From: Phycisphaerae bacterium
Lineage (GTDB): Bacteria > Planctomycetota > Phycisphaerae > UBA1845 > Fen-1342
Reading direction: 5' to 3'
NCBI GenBank assembly: GCA_022842805.1
Contig: JALHOX010000041.1
Location: 1-16,407 of the forward strand
DNA length: 16,407 nucleotides
Part shown: positions 1 to 8,907 of the stretch, piece by piece
Layout: each line of letters opens with the position of its first letter
Numbering within the stretch: position 1 is the stretch's first letter
Made by a program: the position numbers and the translations under genes
The notes under the pieces: model-generated
Database searches by the model: none
What the model saw: only the letters and a program-made list of their open reading frames with translations
What the model was told of the DNA's origin: nothing

Positions 1-222
1 TTCATCGTAATGTCGGGAAGGCGGGGAGGGGAAGCGGGGGCGGCGCGACGACCGGGCGGCCGGCCGGCACCGGGCGGATGGTTGGCTGTCGGGGTTCGAT
101 TGAAGCCCCCGCTATCCGAGCGATCTGCTTCCGGAAATCATCGCGGCAGGTGAGCGTCTGCCGCCGGCCCGACCCACCGCCCCTGCGCGGCCGCGCCCCG
201 CCGCTGTATCGTTCTCCGCCAT
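1..222. other. Upstream region without a recognised gene
   Basis: I see no supportable gene here. Reading frames crossing it are GC-rich, Arg/Pro-rich and have no family signature. A possible -10 element (TATCGT, 207-212) lies 10 nt before the ATG of the acyltransferase/AMP-ligase fusion gene, which would give a very short leader, but no convincing -35 accompanies it. No clear Shine-Dalgarno sequence precedes that ATG. A CAT at bases 3-5 could be the start codon of a minus-strand gene leaving the window, but five bases cannot support it. Confidence 0.3.
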
Positions 223-2874
223 ATGGTCGTTCTCATCCGCCTCTTCATGAAAACCCTGCTCTGGCTGCGCTATCGCGTGCGCGTCAGCGGCGTCGCCGAA
301 GTCGCGCAGCGCGGCCGCGGCGGGATCCTGTTTCTGCCGAACCACCCGGCGATCATCGATCCGCTGATCGTCACGACCTATCTCAACCACCCCTTCCGCC
401 CGCGGCCGCTGGCCGACGCCGATCAGATGCAGCATCCGGTGGTGGGCTGGTTCGCCGATCAGGTCGGGGTGCGGCGGATCGAGAGCCTGCAGAATCGCGG
501 CGCGGGGGCGCGCGATCAGGTGCAGGCGGTGGTCGAGGCCTGCGCCGAAGACCTGCGCAGCGGAAAAAACGTGCTGCTCTACCCGTCGGGCCACCTCTAT
601 CGCTCGGCGCTCGAAGATCTGCGCGGCAACAGCGCCGTGCAGCGGCTGTTGGAGAAAGCGCCGCAGACGCGGGTGGTGCTGGTGCGGACACGCGGGCTGT
701 GGGGCAGCAGCTTTTCCTTCGCGACGGGCAAGGCGCCGAACCTGCTCCGCAACGCGCTGGGCCACATCCCCACGCTGCTCAAAAATTTCATCTTCTTTTC
801 GCCGCGGCGCGTGGTGACGATCGAGCTGAATGAGCCGGCCGACCTGCCGCGCAACGGCGATCGCAACGCGCTGAACCGCTTCATCGAACGCTACTACAAC
901 GAGGACGCGCCGCCGAATACCTATGTGCCGCACACGATCTGGGAGAGCGGCGGCGTGCGGCAACTGCCGGAGCCGACCCTGGCCCGCGCGGCGGGCGACC
1001 CGAGCGAGGTGCCCGAGGCCACGCGCAAACTGGTGATCGAATTCATCGCCAAGCAGGCGGGCGTCGCACCGGCGGAATTGCAATTCAAATCGCGGCTGGC
1101 GCAGGATCTGAACCTCGACAGTCTGGCGCGGGCCGAACTGCTGGTCTGGCTCGGCGAGGAGTTCGGCTTTCACACCGCCGACGTCGCCACGCTGCAGACC
1201 GTCGGCGACGCTGTGCTGGCCGCGCGCGGCGAAGCGAGCGACGCGCGGCCGGTCGACATCATGAAGGTGCCGCCGATCTGGTTTCGGGCGTTGCAGCGCG
1301 GGGACGGCGCGGTCGAAGTGACCGTGCCGCCGGGCGAGACGCTGACGGAAGTATTTCTGCGTCAGGCCGCGATCTCGCCCGGCGACGCGGTGATCGCCGA
1401 TCAATTGGCGGGCGTGAAGACCTATCGCGAGATCATCACCGGCATTTGCGCCTTGCGCCCGCTGATTCAATCGCTCGCGGGTGAGCGGGTGGGCCTGATG
1501 CTGCCCGCTTCGGCCGGTTCGGCGATCACCTATCTGGCGATGCTGTTCGCCGAAAAGACGCCCGTGCTGCTGAACTGGACGACCGGGGCCCGCAACATGG
1601 GCCACGCGCTCGACCTGACCGGTTCGAAGCATGTGCTGACGGTGAAGCCGCTGGTGCAGCGCATCGAGCAGCAAGGGGTCGACCTGAGCGCGATTCGCGA
1701 TCGATTCGTGTATCTGGAAGACCTGCGGGCGAAGCTGGGCACGCTGGCCAAGCTGAGCGCCGTGTGGCAGGCGCGCTTCGATTGGTCGGCGCTGCGCCGT
1801 GCGAAGCCGCAAAAGCACGCTGCCATCCTGCTCACGAGCGGCTCCGAGGCGCTGCCCAAGGCGGTGCCGCTTTCGCACGCCAATTTGCTGGCCAATCTGC
1901 GCGACGTACCCAGCTTTGTGCGGCTGCGGCGCGACGATGCGTTGATGGGCTTTCTGCCGCCGTTCCATTCGTTTGGGCTGACGGTCACTTCGCTGTTGCC
2001 GCTGGTGACCGGGTTGCGGGTCGTCTTTCACGCGAACCCGACCGAGGGCTGGGTGATCGCCCGGCTGATCGAGGCCTACAAGGCCAGCGCGGTGGCCGGC
2101 ACGCCGACGTTTTTGGCGGGAATCGCCCGCTCGGCCCAGGCCGGCCAGCTCAATTCGCTGCGCCTGGCGGTCACCGGCGCCGAAAAGTGCCCCGAAAAGA
2201 CCTACGAGCTGCTGCGCGCCAAATGTCCGAACGCCAAAGTGCTGGAAGGCTATGGCATTACCGAGTGTTCGCCGGTGGTCTGCGCCAATCGCGAGGCCGA
2301 TCCGGTGCCGGGTTCCATCGGACATCTGCTGCCGTCGTTGAGCGGCGTGCTGATCGACGTCGACACGGGCCGCACGCTGGGCGATGACGAAGTGGGCATG
2401 TTCCTGGTGCGCGGACCGAGTGTCTTTGAGGGCTATTTGGGCGACGCGCCTTCGCCGTTCGTGGAGCACGACGGCCACTCCTGGTACAAGACCGGCGACC
2501 TCGTCCGCCGCGATCGCAAGGGCGTGCACTACTTCGCCGGACGGCTGAAGCGGTTTGTGAAACTGGGCGGCGAGATGATTTCGCTGCCGGCGATCGAATC
2601 GGTGTTGCTCGCCCAGTATGCGAGCGACGACGACAAGGGGCCGGTGCTGGCGGTGGAGGCGACGCCGAGCGAGGACCATCCGGAGATCGTGTTATTCGCT
2701 ACGCGCGAGATCGACCGGGCCACGGCGAACCGGCTGATCCGGGAGGCCTCCTTGTCGGCGCTCCATAACATCACTCGCGTCGAGCGCGTCGAAACCATCC
2801 CCGTGCTGGGCACCGGCAAGACCGACTACCGCGCCCTGAAGGAACTCCTGCGTGCGTCCAATCACCCGAAGTAG
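223..2874 (+). CDS. PlsC acyltransferase - acyl carrier - AMP-ligase fusion (Aas-like)
   Basis: This 883-residue protein has three domains seen in sequence. An N-terminal PlsC/LPLAT acyltransferase (about 1-215) carries the HX4D motif (NHPAIIDP, H41 and D46) and a block-III-like YPSGHLYRS at 120-128, where the usual Glu is Ser. An acyl carrier domain (about 268-335) has the phosphopantetheine motif DSL with S300. A C-terminal AMP-binding ligase (about 365-878) has TSGSEALPK (538-546), GYGITE (676-681), YKTGD (755-759), GRLKRFVKLGGE (773-784) and a C-terminal lysine K866 in TGKTDY. By family knowledge the ligase adenylates a fatty acid and loads it on a carrier, and the PlsC domain acylates a lysophospholipid-like acceptor at the membrane. 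E. coli Aas (about 719 residues) has the two enzyme domains but no built-in carrier. The start is the first ATG of the frame; ATG 247 is an alternative. The 3' end overlaps the next gene by 23 nt. Confidence 0.88.
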   Translation: MVVLIRLFMKTLLWLRYRVRVSGVAEVAQRGRGGILFLPNHPAIIDPLIVTTYLNHPFRPRPLADADQMQHPVVGWFADQVGVRRIESLQNRGAGARDQVQAVVEACAEDLRSGKNVLLYPSGHLYRSALEDLRGNSAVQRLLEKAPQTRVVLVRTRGLWGSSFSFATGKAPNLLRNALGHIPTLLKNFIFFSPRRVVTIELNEPADLPRNGDRNALNRFIERYYNEDAPPNTYVPHTIWESGGVRQLPEPTLARAAGDPSEVPEATRKLVIEFIAKQAGVAPAELQFKSRLAQDLNLDSLARAELLVWLGEEFGFHTADVATLQTVGDAVLAARGEASDARPVDIMKVPPIWFRALQRGDGAVEVTVPPGETLTEVFLRQAAISPGDAVIADQLAGVKTYREIITGICALRPLIQSLAGERVGLMLPASAGSAITYLAMLFAEKTPVLLNWTTGARNMGHALDLTGSKHVLTVKPLVQRIEQQGVDLSAIRDRFVYLEDLRAKLGTLAKLSAVWQARFDWSALRRAKPQKHAAILLTSGSEALPKAVPLSHANLLANLRDVPSFVRLRRDDALMGFLPPFHSFGLTVTSLLPLVTGLRVVFHANPTEGWVIARLIEAYKASAVAGTPTFLAGIARSAQAGQLNSLRLAVTGAEKCPEKTYELLRAKCPNAKVLEGYGITECSPVVCANREADPVPGSIGHLLPSLSGVLIDVDTGRTLGDDEVGMFLVRGPSVFEGYLGDAPSPFVEHDGHSWYKTGDLVRRDRKGVHYFAGRLKRFVKLGGEMISLPAIESVLLAQYASDDDKGPVLAVEATPSEDHPEIVLFATREIDRATANRLIREASLSALHNITRVERVETIPVLGTGKTDYRALKELLRASNHPK

Positions 2875-5800
2875 CGCAGCCGCTCTCGCGCTGCTGTGGT
2901 CTGCGTTGTCGCTCGGTCTCGCCCTGCCGACCTTCGCTCAGCCGCGCACCATCCCGATCGTCGCCGACAACCTGCTCATCGCCAGCCCCGCCGAGGCCCA
3001 GAACGCCTCCGCCGGCACGCTGCGATCGCATCAACTGCAGGCCCGCAACACCTACGCCCTGTTCCGCTTCGACCTGTCGGCGGTGCGCGGCGAGGTGGTG
3101 ACTAGCGCCTCGCTGCGGCTGCATCGCGAGCAGTTTCACCTGATCCGCTGCGGGCTGAGCACGGTCGCCACGCCGCAGCGCTGGATCGAGGGCGACGCCG
3201 AAAGCCCGACGCCGACCGCCGATGCACCGTGCTTCGCCTATGCAGGCTATTCGCCCACGCGCGAGCTGCTGCGGCCCTGGGCCCGCGGCGGCAGCGACAT
3301 TCGCGATGTCAGCTTCGGCTTCGGCGGTTCGCGCTGGACGACCGCCCTGCCGCGCTATGACCCCGGCACCGAGTGGTTCGAATTTCCGATTCCGCCGGAA
3401 TGGATCAACGCGATGCTGGTCGGTCTGCAAGCGCCGGGGCTGCTTGTCAGCGACGACTTTCATCGTGCGGAGACCTTTGCCTCGGTCCATTCGCGTGAGT
3501 CGGCCTTTCCGCCGGAGCTGCGGATTGAGACGCGGCTGGCCCGGCCCGAGGCTGCCGTTACCGCGCCGCCGAAGTCGTTGCGCGTCGAGCGCGATTCGCT
3601 CGGTCGCGAGTTTTTGATCTATGAGGCCGACAGCTCGATCGGCGAACAGGTCGTGCTGTGCAAGCAAGAGCCGACGGCCGACAGCGCTCGCGGCGTTTTA
3701 TTGCCCATCTTCGACCTGCCCACTCCCGCGGCCGGTCCGCGGCGCGCGATGCTTTCGCTGACGCGCACTCCTGAGCATCGCTTCGTCGCGGTTCGCGGCT
3801 ACTACGCGGACGGCGGCTGGTCGCGCTATTCCTGGATCGCGTTGCCGGCGCTGCCTGCGATGCAGGCCAACGCGCCGGAGATTCGCGAACTGCTCCGCTA
3901 CGAATTGCCGCAGGAGATGCAGGCGCCCTTCACGCTCGACGCGGGGCCGGCCCTGAGCGAAGACGGGCGCTGGATGCGCTCCGTCGCGACCACCTGGTGG
4001 GACCCGGTCAACGGCCCGATCGAGCTGGAGGCCGGACGCAACGAGTCGGCCGCGTTTCAGGTCGTGCTGGCCGGCGCGCCGGGCGACTATCGCATACTCC
4101 TGAGCGAATGGCGTTCGCCGGGCAGCGCGACGCCCGCCGTGCAGACGACGCTCTATCGCGAGAACTACATACTGAGCCGGCTGGGCCGCGAGAAGTATTG
4201 CCCCGACCCGCTGACGCCGATCGAGAACGGCGCGGTGCTCGCCCTGCCGGATTTGGCGACATTTCGCCCCCCTGCCACGTCGCGCCCCGCGTCGAATCCC
4301 GCGATCGAAATCGGTCCGCCCGCATCTGCGCCGACCGGCTCCGCGACTTCGCAACCGACGCGCAACAAAGTCGTGCAGACGATCTGGGTCGATCTGGCGA
4401 TTCCGCGCGGCGCCGCGATCGGCCAATGGAAAAGCCGCCTGATCGTCACGCGTAACGGCATGGCCATGCTCGACATGCCGGTGCTGCTGAACGTGATCGA
4501 GCCGACGCTGCCCGACGAACTCAGCTATCTGGTGTCGCTGCAGACGCGGCAGTTCCCGTTTGCGGCGTTCGGCGGGACAGATGCGTCGAGTTCCGCGGCC
4601 TGGGCGCTGCTCGATCAACTCCATCGCGCGGCGCACGCGCAGCGTCTGACCCTCGTGCCGATTCCCTATGGCAACGACGGACGCCCGCTGCCGGGCTTCG
4701 CGCCGAAGGTCGGCGAGTCGCTCAGCTCAGACGGCGCTTTGGCGATCGACTGGGCCGATTGGGACCGGCGCTTCGCGCGCTGGCTCGACGGGTCGGCCTT
4801 TCGCGGTCTGCCGCGCGACGGCGCGCCGCTGCAGCGCGTCGTGCTGCCGATCAGCGAGGGCTGGCCGGCCGACTATCGCTTCGAGCGCGCCCCGAAGGAC
4901 TGGCTTTATGGGCGAAAGTATCACTTCAAGCCGGTGCGGACCGAGTATGTCCGCGGCACGCGCGCCAACCCACAGCCCGACGACTACATGCGCTGGCCGC
5001 TGAGCGAGGCGTTCAGCGCCGACTACTCGCGCCGCATCGCCGCGAGCGTCGCGGCCTTCGCCGATCATGCGACCGCGCAAGGCTGGACCAGGACGCGCTT
5101 CGACGTTCTGCCGCTCAATTTGCCCGGCGGGCGCAGCGGGACATGGCTGCGACTAAGCGAACCCGAGATCGTCGACGACGCCCGCGGGTTGGAGTTGCTG
5201 CTGCGCGCGGCCGCCCCGCGCGCAGCGAACGCAACTTCGCAAGCCACATCGAGCCCCGCATCGCGCAGCGCCGCAGCCGCAGGCCGAATTGCGCGCGCCG
5301 CCGTGCTGGGCGACCCGATGGTCGCCCGCGATCTGCTTGCCGGCGACATCGAGACCGCGATCCTCTCCGACGCCTATCGCGCCGGCGGAGCGGCGTTGCT
5401 GGCGCGGCCGGACCTCGCGCCGGAGATTTGGACGCATTCGCTGGAGGGGCAGCCCGAGCTGGGCTGGTCAACGCAAGCGGCGGCGGCCTGGGCCGATCGG
5501 CTGGCCGGTGCGCGCGGGACTGTCGTGATGGAGTCGGTGGCGGCGCCGGGCGCCTGGGACAAGGCACAGACCGGGGCGTACCTCTACCCGCCGCAGCGCG
5601 GGGCCGCGTCTGCCCCCGCCGTAGCGGTCGGTTCGGCGGGCGAGCCGTTGCCCAGCGCTCGTCTGCTGGCCCTGCGTCGTTTGCAGGAAGACATGGAGCT
5701 TTTGCATCGCGCGATCGCAAGCGCCGCGAAGGCCGACACGCCCGAACACATGGTCCTGCGCTACGCGTCCCGGATCCTGACGCTGCGCGGGCGCATCAAC

Positions 5801-5902
5801 GACACGACTTCCGATTCGCTCCTGCCGCTTCTGCGCCTGCCGGGGCCGTTGGATACAGTCGTGTTTGAGGAGCTGCGACGGACGCTGCGGGCGTGGCGCT
5901 AG
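2852..5902 (+). CDS. Secreted protein, DNRLRE-like N-terminus and DUF4091/glycoside-hydrolase-like body
   Basis: A 1016-residue protein starting at GTG 2852 inside the end of the preceding gene; the overlap (2852-2874) suggests translational coupling. A signal peptide is clear: a basic start, a hydrophobic stretch at 9-27 and likely cleavage after TFAQ (30). Residues about 36-228 look like a DNRLRE/CBM-type jelly roll (repeated beta strands, ending SRESAFPPEL). Residues about 240-335 are Fn3-like. The segment from about 340 contains RNESAAFQVVL (396-406), a motif typical of secreted DUF4091-type proteins, followed by a long region (about 555-990) that could be a TIM-barrel-like domain and ends with SARLLALRRLQEDMELL, resembling the DUF4091 terminus. 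Two Ser/Thr/Pro/Ala-rich stretches (471-505 and 789-812) interrupt it. I cannot assign catalytic residues or a substrate, so a role in polysaccharide binding or cleavage is inference. Confidence 0.75.
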   Translation: MRPITRSSAAALALLWSALSLGLALPTFAQPRTIPIVADNLLIASPAEAQNASAGTLRSHQLQARNTYALFRFDLSAVRGEVVTSASLRLHREQFHLIRCGLSTVATPQRWIEGDAESPTPTADAPCFAYAGYSPTRELLRPWARGGSDIRDVSFGFGGSRWTTALPRYDPGTEWFEFPIPPEWINAMLVGLQAPGLLVSDDFHRAETFASVHSRESAFPPELRIETRLARPEAAVTAPPKSLRVERDSLGREFLIYEADSSIGEQVVLCKQEPTADSARGVLLPIFDLPTPAAGPRRAMLSLTRTPEHRFVAVRGYYADGGWSRYSWIALPALPAMQANAPEIRELLRYELPQEMQAPFTLDAGPALSEDGRWMRSVATTWWDPVNGPIELEAGRNESAAFQVVLAGAPGDYRILLSEWRSPGSATPAVQTTLYRENYILSRLGREKYCPDPLTPIENGAVLALPDLATFRPPATSRPASNPAIEIGPPASAPTGSATSQPTRNKVVQTIWVDLAIPRGAAIGQWKSRLIVTRNGMAMLDMPVLLNVIEPTLPDELSYLVSLQTRQFPFAAFGGTDASSSAAWALLDQLHRAAHAQRLTLVPIPYGNDGRPLPGFAPKVGESLSSDGALAIDWADWDRRFARWLDGSAFRGLPRDGAPLQRVVLPISEGWPADYRFERAPKDWLYGRKYHFKPVRTEYVRGTRANPQPDDYMRWPLSEAFSADYSRRIAASVAAFADHATAQGWTRTRFDVLPLNLPGGRSGTWLRLSEPEIVDDARGLELLLRAAAPRAANATSQATSSPASRSAAAAGRIARAAVLGDPMVARDLLAGDIETAILSDAYRAGGAALLARPDLAPEIWTHSLEGQPELGWSTQAAAAWADRLAGARGTVVMESVAAPGAWDKAQTGAYLYPPQRGAASAPAVAVGSAGEPLPSARLLALRRLQEDMELLHRAIASAAKADTPEHMVLRYASRILTLRGRINDTTSDSLLPLLRLPGPLDTVVFEELRRTLRAWR

Positions 5903-5958
5903 AAGGTCGCCTAGCGGATGACGGCTGTAGAAACAGGGTTCTGAGGCGGACATAATCG

Positions 5959-6498
5959 ATGGCCAACGACAATGGACTTCGACGCTCTTACGCCGATTCA
6001 TGCGCGGAACTCCAGCGACTAGGCTGGTTGGAGCCGGGGGCGATTCCTCCGATCCCGAATCGGCTCCCGCAAGCGGACGACGACGATCCGTCCGGCGTGA
6101 GCTTTTTTCGAACGCAGGTCGAGGGCGACCTGTCGAACCTCACGCTTCCCAGGACGTTCTTTGGACGCTCGCTGATTCGCGATGCGTCATTTCAGAACAC
6201 GGACTTGTCAGAGTCCAATCTGTGCTGGTGTGATTTTGTGCAAGTCGATTTCTCGCGGGCCTGCCTGCGTTCCAGCGATCTTCGGGGATCGACCTTCAAG
6301 AGTGTGCGATTCGTGAATTGCGACTTGCGAAACGCGGATCTGCGGCGTGCGACCTTCAGCAAGTGCGACTTCGCGGGCGCCGATCTGGCGGGTGCGAAGT
6401 TGGGACGTGGACTGGCCTGGGCATTCAGGCTCGATGCGCACCAGCGGGCCTCGATCGACTGGCAGACATTCGAGGGAGATTGCCCGGCGGGCGGTTAG
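5959..6498 (+). CDS. Pentapeptide-repeat protein
   Basis: A 179-residue protein with no signal peptide, so probably cytoplasmic. Residues about 47-147 are pentapeptide repeats of the A(D/N)LXX type with many F and L at the central position (for example TDLSESNL, SSDLRGSTF, CDLRNADLRRATF, CDFAGADLAGAKL). This predicts a right-handed quadrilateral beta helix of about five turns. The first 46 residues and the last 30 are not repeats. Pentapeptide proteins range from gyrase protectors to immunity or scaffold proteins; nothing here decides between them. The ATG at 5959 has a weak GAGG 5943-5946 upstream. It lies 56 nt after the large secreted protein gene. By hand count GC is about 57% over 6121-6360, against about 62% in two sampled lines of the fusion gene, and one 60-base line is near 47%. 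This hints at a different origin. Confidence 0.85.
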   Translation: MANDNGLRRSYADSCAELQRLGWLEPGAIPPIPNRLPQADDDDPSGVSFFRTQVEGDLSNLTLPRTFFGRSLIRDASFQNTDLSESNLCWCDFVQVDFSRACLRSSDLRGSTFKSVRFVNCDLRNADLRRATFSKCDFAGADLAGAKLGRGLAWAFRLDAHQRASIDWQTFEGDCPAGG

Positions 6499-6504
6499 CC
6501 CGCC
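6486..6504. terminator. Hairpin between convergent genes (possible terminator)
   Basis: A perfect 7-bp inverted repeat, GGCGGGC / GCCCGCC with a 5-nt loop, overlaps the stop codon of the pentapeptide gene (6496-6498) and sits 30 nt from the stop of the convergent carboxypeptidase gene. There is no T-run on either side, so it would be an imperfect intrinsic terminator or an mRNA 3' stabiliser. Confidence 0.35.
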
Positions 6505-6534
6505 ATCCGGCCTTGCCGCCGCCCTGACGAAACA

Positions 6535-8814
6535 TCACCGCATCGTCAGCAGCCCCACAAACACGCCAATATCCGACACCGTCACAAACCCGTCGCCATT
6601 CACGTCCCCGCGCGCAATATTGCACGACGGAAACACCACGGCGTATTGCGCCGCATCGGTCAGCGCCAGCACGAACCCGCCGATGTCGGAGACCGTGACG
6701 AAGCCGTCGCAGTTCATGTCGCCCGGCAGCGGCGGGCAGGAAAGATCTAGTAGCGCGAAGTCGTCGATCGCAGCCTCGGTCACCGTGCCGGGCACATAGC
6801 CCGAGACGAAGAAGCCGAAGCGCGCGATGTCGCCCGTCGGCACCCAATCGCGCACGCGAAACTGAGCGACGCTCCAGCGACCCAGCGCGGGCAATGCGGG
6901 CAGCGGCTTGGGATTGGGCGGCGTGCCAAAGCTCACCGCGGCGAGCACCTCGTTGCCGTCGCTGTAAAGCCAGTAGGGGAACTGCACGACCGGGTCGCTC
7001 AAGCCGGCGATATTGAGCAGGCCCGAGGCGAGTTCGGTCGGCGCGCCGTCGATATCCGACTGTTCAGGATCCGTCGTCGTCGCAATGCCCGTAACCCAGC
7101 AGGCGCCGCCGCTGCCGAGCGGATAGCCGCCGCTCGGCTCCGCCTGACCCGTCGCAGTGAAAGTCGCTTGCGGCGTGCCGCGCACCCAGCGTCCGGCGGA
7201 GGAAACGCCACTGACCGCAAAGCCGCCGTTGCTGGTATTGAAGTCAGCGAGCGAGACGATCGTGGCGGATCTCACGGGGATTTGCAGTTCCGGTTGAAAC
7301 GCTCGATCGGGCCAGTGTGCCACCGCGCCGTCGGAGCGCGTCGCGCTGACCGACAAGCCGAGGGTGGTGCCGCACGGACCGCTCGGGATCGTCGCGGTCC
7401 AGCAATCGACGCAGCCGCCGGGCGTCATCGGAACGACAGCCGGCTGGCCGTTATCGGTGCGATAGGCAAGCTGCACGGAGCCGACCGAGAAGCCGGGCCG
7501 CGAGGAACGAATCCGAACTGTGAAATCGAGAGTCGAATTCGGCGCGGCGAAGGCCGGCGCGACCGGCATCGGCCGCAGCCGCAGCGGTTGCGTCGTCTCG
7601 CTCAGGAGTCGCAGGACTCCCGGCCAGATCTCCTCGCAGTTGGGCTGGATCTGCGTAGGCGGGACGAGAAAGCCGAAGTCGCCGCGATCGCGCAGTTCGA
7701 AGGTGGCCGCGGGCACGTTGAAGGTGCCGAAGCCCCAGTCGACCGCGGTGCCGGAGGCGGGATAAAGCCCCTGATTGCCCTGATTCGCGATGTAGTAAGC
7801 GCCCAGCTCGTCGACGATTTCGCGACACACGTCGTACCAGATTTCGGCTTGGCGCTCGTTGTCCGGCGAGCGACGGGTCTGATGCGCCCAGGGCCAGAGA
7901 ATGAGCTGCGAAAACGAGTGGATGTCGAGAAACGCGGCGACGCGCGATTGCGTCGCGAGATAGTTTCGCACGGCCGTCGTCTCTGGTTCGGAGAAGGGCG
8001 CGGGGCCGCGATAGGTATCGCTGCTCGGCGCGCCGCTCGAGCCGTTGGAAAGGCCCCAGGCGACCGACCAGTTGCGATTGAGATCGACGCCGAGCGAGCC
8101 GTCGCCGTTGTTGCGCATGTTCTTGCGGTGCAGCCGGGCGGTATTCCACGAATACTCGTAGCCGTCGGGATTGACGACGGGAATGACGCAGACGACCGCG
8201 CGATCGAGCAGCGCTCGGACCGCGGGATCGCTGTCGTAGGAATTGACCAGCCGGTCGGCCAGATAGAGCGTGACCATGACCGTGATCCACTCGCGGGCGT
8301 GCTGGCAGCCCTGCAGCCAGACCAGCGGCCGCTGCGAGCTGTCGCCCGGCCCGGTGATGCGCAGCACTTCCAGCGGGCGATTTTGCAACGAAGGACCGAT
8401 GTTGATGCGCTGGGCCAGATCGGGTCGTGCGGCGGAGAGCGCCGCCATGTGATCGCGCACCTGGCTCAGCCGCAGAAACTGGTCGAACGTGCCGCGGCCG
8501 GCGGGAGTGAGTTGCTCATCGATCGCGGCCTGCACATCGTCGATCATCAACTCAAACGGCAAGCCCAGCCCTTCGAGCGCCGCGAATTGCGCCGGCGACA
8601 GCCGCACCTCGATCTCGCCAGGCGCGCCGAACTCGTGCGACCAAACGTCGTCGGTGAGGTTCAGGATGGTTTCGAGCTGAGCGTCGTCCGCGACCTCGAC
8701 CCGCACGACGCGGTCGCCGTCGTAACGAGCCGGCTGTTGCGCGATGGCCGCAGCAGCAGCCCACGCAACCAGCGCCACGCCCACCGAAATCCGAAAGCTG
8801 CCCAGTTTGCCCAT
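6535..8814 (-). CDS. Secreted zinc carboxypeptidase (M14) with dockerin-like C-terminus
   Basis: A 759-residue exported peptidase. The signal peptide covers residues 1-26 (cleavage near AIAQ). Residues about 31-100 match an M14 activation propeptide. The catalytic domain (about 108-408) contains the zinc ligands H172 and E175 (QHAREW) and H299 (DIHSFSQ), the substrate-binding N246/R247 in DLNRNW, Y351 (equivalent to CPA Tyr248) and the general base E373 in FELRD, so the active site is complete. V358 occupies the place of CPA Ile255, which suggests preference for hydrophobic C-terminal residues. Two beta-sandwich regions follow (about 415-510 and 515-692), then a duplicated calcium-loop dockerin-like module (698-759) with C702 and C731. 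A GGAGG ribosome binding site is 7 nt before the ATG. The gene lies 153 nt downstream of a same-strand S8 protease with the same tail, and may be co-transcribed or use its own promoter. Confidence 0.93.
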   Translation of the reverse strand: MGKLGSFRISVGVALVAWAAAAAIAQQPARYDGDRVVRVEVADDAQLETILNLTDDVWSHEFGAPGEIEVRLSPAQFAALEGLGLPFELMIDDVQAAIDEQLTPAGRGTFDQFLRLSQVRDHMAALSAARPDLAQRINIGPSLQNRPLEVLRITGPGDSSQRPLVWLQGCQHAREWITVMVTLYLADRLVNSYDSDPAVRALLDRAVVCVIPVVNPDGYEYSWNTARLHRKNMRNNGDGSLGVDLNRNWSVAWGLSNGSSGAPSSDTYRGPAPFSEPETTAVRNYLATQSRVAAFLDIHSFSQLILWPWAHQTRRSPDNERQAEIWYDVCREIVDELGAYYIANQGNQGLYPASGTAVDWGFGTFNVPAATFELRDRGDFGFLVPPTQIQPNCEEIWPGVLRLLSETTQPLRLRPMPVAPAFAAPNSTLDFTVRIRSSRPGFSVGSVQLAYRTDNGQPAVVPMTPGGCVDCWTATIPSGPCGTTLGLSVSATRSDGAVAHWPDRAFQPELQIPVRSATIVSLADFNTSNGGFAVSGVSSAGRWVRGTPQATFTATGQAEPSGGYPLGSGGACWVTGIATTTDPEQSDIDGAPTELASGLLNIAGLSDPVVQFPYWLYSDGNEVLAAVSFGTPPNPKPLPALPALGRWSVAQFRVRDWVPTGDIARFGFFVSGYVPGTVTEAAIDDFALLDLSCPPLPGDMNCDGFVTVSDIGGFVLALTDAAQYAVVFPSCNIARGDVNGDGFVTVSDIGVFVGLLTMR
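6538..6723 (-). repeat. Dockerin-like module, copy 1 (end of M14 carboxypeptidase)
   Basis: It encodes two halves, each with a DxNxDGFVTVxDI calcium loop followed by a short hydrophobic helix (FVLALT and FVGLLT). Cysteines C702 and C731 are 29 residues apart, as in the other two copies. The stretch 6695-6723 is identical over 29 nt to 9125-9153 in copy 2. Confidence 0.85.
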
Positions 8815-8821
8815 GCCCTGC

Positions 8822-8826
8822 CCTCC
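8822..8826 (-). promoter_or_regulatory. Ribosome binding site of the M14 carboxypeptidase gene
   Basis: GGAGG on the minus strand with 7 nt to the ATG at 8814. It supports this start over any in-frame alternative. Confidence 0.7.
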
Positions 8827-8907
8827 GCTGCACGCCTCGATCGAAAACCGTGATGTCGCCGCACTCCCCCGTGGAACGCGGCGAACCGGTTCTCTGCTCG
8901 CGGAAAC

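Noticed and set aside
112..2679. Long uninterrupted minus-strand frame (855 codons) opposite the fusion enzyme gene
   Set aside because: It is rich in His, Arg and Gln and has no domain signature; it mirrors the codon pattern of the strong plus-strand gene, a common effect in high-GC DNA.
7168..8853. Plus-strand frame of 561 codons opposite the M14 carboxypeptidase
   Set aside because: The minus strand encodes a complete enzyme with all catalytic residues; the plus frame has only Arg/Ala/Gly-rich sequence without a family.
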